Assembly (NCBI GenBank): GCA_946480575.1
Contig: CAMLKF010000074.1
Location: forward strand, 1 to 7,545
Direction of reading: 5' to 3'
DNA length: 7,545 nt
Origin: an uncultured Nitrososphaera sp.
GTDB lineage: Archaea > Thermoproteota > Nitrososphaeria > Nitrososphaerales > Nitrososphaeraceae
Shown here: piece after piece, positions 5,207 to 7,545 of the stretch
How positions within the stretch are numbered: the first letter of the stretch is position 1
Layout: the number at the start of each line of letters is the position of its first letter
The notes under the pieces: generated by a model
What the model was told of the DNA's origin: nothing
The model's input: only the letters and a program-made list of their open reading frames with translations
The model's database searches: none
Position numbers and translations under genes: made by a program

Positions 5207-6934
5207 TTGAGAAGGTATCCTAAGGTCGTTCTTACCGCAGACCGCACGTTAATGTCACCCTACAGGGGAATTTCACTAGCATCGTTTTTCGGGTGCGCGC
5301 CGGCCCTCGATTTCAACAGGGACCATAACTCATTCTTGTACCACGTTTTGCGCAATCAGGTTACTCCAAGGGTACTTTTTGACTTTATCTGCAACCCCAT
5401 AGAGCATACAAACGGCTATGCCAGTTACGCTCCTTATGGTCTGAGGAAGGTTGAAGCGGCCCTTATCCGCGACGGCTACAGGCGGGAAGACGTTGTAGTG
5501 GCCCACCCGGATCACGTTGAGAAATTCATTGGTCCAGAGACAGAGGCTATTGGCACCTACGAAATGGACCCGCTTGGCATGGGCCCTGTCACCATGACGT
5601 TCACCTACGGACGCAAGCACATGTCATATGATGAGTTTTACAATCGCGACCTACACCTTAGAATAAACGCCGCCAAGGCAAGGACAGGCAGCAAGGCCAA
5701 GGTTATCGCCGGCGCTTCAGGCACGTGGCAGTACAACTATGATCCTGCTAAGATAGAGGAATACGGCCTCTACGGCATCGTCGAAGGCGAGCTTGGCGGC
5801 ATCGGCCCCGAGATCGATGGCGCGGCCGGCCCATTCTTTGATGCCCTCATCGCCGGCGAGTTTGACATGGCCAACCCGTTTAAGAAGAGCCAGTTCAAGG
5901 TAGAGATCAAGGAATTTGTGAGAAACGACAAGACCCTGCATGGCAGGTTCATCCACTCCTGGAATGAGCCCTCGATTGACGAGATTCCAAACATCGTCAA
6001 CCCGAGCATGCACGGCATGGTAGAAGTCATGCGCGGCTGCGGGCGCGGTTGCAAGTTCTGCGACGTGACGCTGAGGCCGCTGCGCTACTACCCTGTCGAG
6101 AAGGTGCAGAAGGAAATTGAAGTTAACATAAAGTACGGCGGGTTAAAGAACGCCTGGATCCACAGCGACGACATTTTCGTTTACGGCCTCAACCCGAGGA
6201 CTACCAAGAACATGCAGCCAAACAGGGAGGCAATTGAGGAGTTGTTCAAGGGCATCATGGCTACAGGCATCGAGCACACCAACCCGACGCATGGGACGCT
6301 TGCCGGCGCAATAGCTGACGAGAGACTCATACCGAACGTATCCAAGATAATCAAGTCCGGCCCCGATAACCACATCGGCATCCAATGCGGCTTTGAGACT
6401 GGAAGCATCAGGCTCATTGGCAAGTACGCTGACCGCAAATTATCGCCGTACAGGCCGGAAGAGTGGCACTGGGTCGTCAAGAACAGCATCAAGATCCTCA
6501 ACGAGAACTACTGGGTACCAGCATTTACGCTTATTATGGGCCTTAACAATGATGAGACGCCCGAGGACAGCTGGGAGACAATCAGGCTCATCCACGAGAT
6601 AGAGACAGAGCAGCCTGACTCTAAATTCACGACGACGCCGCTCACCTTCGTGCCAATAGGCTTACTTGAGAAATCGGACTTTTATGATATTGGCAACACT
6701 ATGGACCCGGCAAAGCTCGGCGTCATGTACAAGACGTGGCAGCACAACTTCAAATACGGCATCCAGAAGTTCATGAGCAAAGTAGGGCGCGACAACCCAA
6801 TAAAGAACTGGTTCTTTGCACAGATGGCATCAACCCTCGGAGGAGTGCCGCTCTCTGCGATGGAAAAGTTTGCAAGGAGAAAGGGTTCTGAGCACGAGCG
6901 CGTGATAGAAAAGATAAAGGCGAACTACTGGTAA
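5207..6934 (+). CDS. Radical SAM enzyme with B12-binding-like N-terminal domain
   Basis: A 575-residue cytosolic iron-sulfur enzyme that would cleave S-adenosylmethionine to start radical chemistry on an unknown substrate. The N-terminal third (5-215) resembles the Rossmann-type cobalamin-binding domain common in this superfamily: KVVLTADRTLMS (6-16), MDPLGMGP (120-127) and the glycine-rich IVEGELGGIGPE (191-202). I see no DxHxxG, so cobalamin binding is not assured. The radical SAM core starts near 270 with the cluster motif Cys278-x3-Cys282-x2-Cys285, followed by IHSDD (318-322), CGFETGS (394-400) and LIMGLNNDET (442-451). The last 90 residues are mainly helical and end in a basic tail. The TTG start is favoured because the conserved KVVLTADRTL lies before the first ATG. 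Related archaeal B12-type radical SAM proteins include tetraether-lipid ring synthases (Grs) and Tes; assignment to either is not supported by a diagnostic motif. Confidence 0.88.
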   Translation: MRRYPKVVLTADRTLMSPYRGISLASFFGCAPALDFNRDHNSFLYHVLRNQVTPRVLFDFICNPIEHTNGYASYAPYGLRKVEAALIRDGYRREDVVVAHPDHVEKFIGPETEAIGTYEMDPLGMGPVTMTFTYGRKHMSYDEFYNRDLHLRINAAKARTGSKAKVIAGASGTWQYNYDPAKIEEYGLYGIVEGELGGIGPEIDGAAGPFFDALIAGEFDMANPFKKSQFKVEIKEFVRNDKTLHGRFIHSWNEPSIDEIPNIVNPSMHGMVEVMRGCGRGCKFCDVTLRPLRYYPVEKVQKEIEVNIKYGGLKNAWIHSDDIFVYGLNPRTTKNMQPNREAIEELFKGIMATGIEHTNPTHGTLAGAIADERLIPNVSKIIKSGPDNHIGIQCGFETGSIRLIGKYADRKLSPYRPEEWHWVVKNSIKILNENYWVPAFTLIMGLNNDETPEDSWETIRLIHEIETEQPDSKFTTTPLTFVPIGLLEKSDFYDIGNTMDPAKLGVMYKTWQHNFKYGIQKFMSKVGRDNPIKNWFFAQMASTLGGVPLSAMEKFARRKGSEHERVIEKIKANYW

Positions 6935-7186
6935 CAATAATTTTCAAAAACAGATGCAAATGCGCTTGAGATGGTGTGGATACTCTCTACTTTTTCAGGA
7001 CGGGCACAGGCGATCATGTGCTCAAGCTGCTGAGGAAACAATATAGCGCAACTGCCGCAGCTCTTCCCTGTTAAATGCTACCTTAGCATGCCTATATATG
7101 CTGCCCTCAAGTGCCACTGGCATCGATCCAGCATTTGCACAGGCATCAAAGCTCTGCTGAGCTGTGACATATATGTATATGAACAA
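6925..7186 (-). pseudogene. Small frame-broken gene, convergent with the radical SAM gene
   Basis: On the minus strand, one frame from TTG 7186 to 7037 reads FIYIYVTAQQSFDACANAG, then SMPVALEGSIYRHAKVAF, then NREELRQLRYIV, and hits TGA soon after (7019-7021). A second frame, one base further on, reads PQQLEHMIACARPEKV, then ESIHTISSAFASVFENYCYQ, to TAG at 6925-6927. Skipping one T (position 7036) joins them into a coherent protein of about 87 residues. The last 10 bases overlap the 3' end of the radical SAM gene. A TGA lies just upstream of TTG 7186, so the true start is unsure; a TATA-like run at 7193-7200 is too close to serve that TTG. I do not recognise a family. It is either a pseudogene or an intact gene with one sequencing error. 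Confidence 0.5.
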
Positions 7187-7350
7187 TCAGGCAAAATATA
7201 GACCATAACTATAGGTCAACAGCGTCCCAATTCTTGGTTCCTTGGATAAAAAGTAGTAGTAGTAGTAAAGTCGTCTCACTGCTAGGTCGAACATGCTGCA
7301 GTCTATTTAACCTCTGGACTGAATCTTGTAGCAGATCCTTGTTTCGCAAC
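7187..7350. other. Non-coding stretch before the secreted-protein gene
   Basis: I see no reading frame with coding character on either strand and no tRNA-like fold here. It holds a triplet tract (separate entry) and a weak hairpin, CAGTC 7299-7303 with GACTG 7317-7321. Confidence 0.4.
7252..7266. repeat. Triplet tract (AGT)5
   Basis: Five perfect AGT units lie in the non-coding stretch before the secreted-protein gene. No function is visible. Confidence 0.75.
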
Positions 7351-7358
7351 CAATATAG
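7351..7358 (+). promoter_or_regulatory. TATA-like box of the secreted-protein gene
   Basis: CAATATAG is centred about 36 nt before the ATG at 7391, placing transcription start at roughly 7380-7383 with a leader of about 10 nt. Confidence 0.45.
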
Positions 7359-7360
7359 AG

Positions 7361-7380
7361 TTAGGCTAGCCTAATTAGGC
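7361..7380 (+). promoter_or_regulatory. Operator-like palindrome TTAGGCTAGCCTAA
   Basis: Positions 7361-7374 form a perfect 14-bp palindrome, followed directly by a third TTAGGC half-site (7375-7380). The block fills the space between the TATA-like box and the predicted transcription start, where a bound protein would block the polymerase. This is the usual architecture of an archaeal repressor site. Confidence 0.5.
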
Positions 7381-7390
7381 GACACTAACT

Positions 7391-7545
7391 ATGAAGACAG
7401 ACAAAACTCACAGAAATCATCCGCATCTTTCCTTAACAAGAACTGCGGTGGCACTCTCGTTCGCCGCTGTCGCATTGTTGACGACACCACTACCACTACT
7501 ATTTCCATCGGCATTTGGAATAGAAGACAACAACAAGAACAAGAA
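7391..7545 (+). CDS. Secreted protein, N-terminal part (cut by window edge)
   Basis: The ATG at 7391 opens a frame that stays open to the last base (51 complete codons). The start is a clear export signal: a positively charged, His-containing n-region (MKTDKTHRNHPHLSLTR), a hydrophobic core (TAVALSFAAVALLTTPLPLLF) and a polar region with probable cleavage around SAFG-IED. The mature part begins with an Asn/Lys/Asp-rich segment, EDNNKNK, which looks like a flexible linker. The protein is probably exported or anchored outside the membrane; its function lies beyond the window. The promoter and palindrome just upstream support this start. Confidence 0.75.
   Translation, partial: MKTDKTHRNHPHLSLTRTAVALSFAAVALLTTPLPLLFPSAFGIEDNNKNK

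Noticed and set aside
7240..7345. Possible tRNA or structured RNA
   Set aside because: GGTCGAACATGC loosely resembles a T-arm, but no acceptor, D or anticodon arm can be paired around it.
1..7545. CRISPR array, insertion sequence ends or attachment site
   Set aside because: No regularly spaced repeats, no transposase or integrase and no terminal inverted repeats were seen.

Overview
The window looks like a piece of a soil-type ammonia-oxidizing archaeon (Nitrososphaeria/Thaumarchaeota, Nitrososphaera-like). This is inferred from several things seen together: an Amt ammonium transporter with a cleavable N-terminal signal; TATA-like boxes about 26-29 nt upstream of start codons with almost no leader and usually no Shine-Dalgarno; frequent GTG/TTG starts; and a radical SAM enzyme and a secreted-protein signal peptide of archaeal type. 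No 16S gene or other decisive marker is present, so the assignment is probable, not proven.

Layout. Positions 59-573 (minus) hold a decayed copy of a putative winged-helix protein, with a deletion/frameshift near the N-terminus and an in-frame TGA in the helix-turn-helix. Positions 678-2177 (minus) encode an Amt ammonium transporter. An AT-rich divergent promoter region (2178-2459) separates it from the intact paralog of the broken gene (2460-3023, plus). The transporter therefore sits between a dead and a live copy of the same gene family. Next come a T-rich terminator region and a stand-alone cupin of the type II mannose-6-phosphate isomerase family (3262-3645). A small frame-broken gene (about 3741-3907) follows. 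Then come a class 2 dihydroorotate dehydrogenase with its own TATA box (3943-5121) and a 575-residue radical SAM enzyme (5207-6934). The radical SAM 3' end overlaps a second small frame-broken gene on the opposite strand (6925-7186). The window closes with a promoter carrying a perfect 14-bp palindrome and the start of a secreted protein (7391 to the edge).

Functional reading. The genes do not form one operon; most have their own TATA-like element. Amt imports ammonium, the energy and nitrogen source of such an organism. The divergent winged-helix protein is a candidate local regulator, by position only. PyrD belongs to pyrimidine synthesis, the cupin to sugar-phosphate chemistry, and the radical SAM enzyme has no assigned substrate. 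The main points of interest are the duplicated and partly dead putative regulator around amt, two previously unlisted small genes visible only when a one- or two-base frameshift is allowed, and the operator-like palindrome before the secreted protein.
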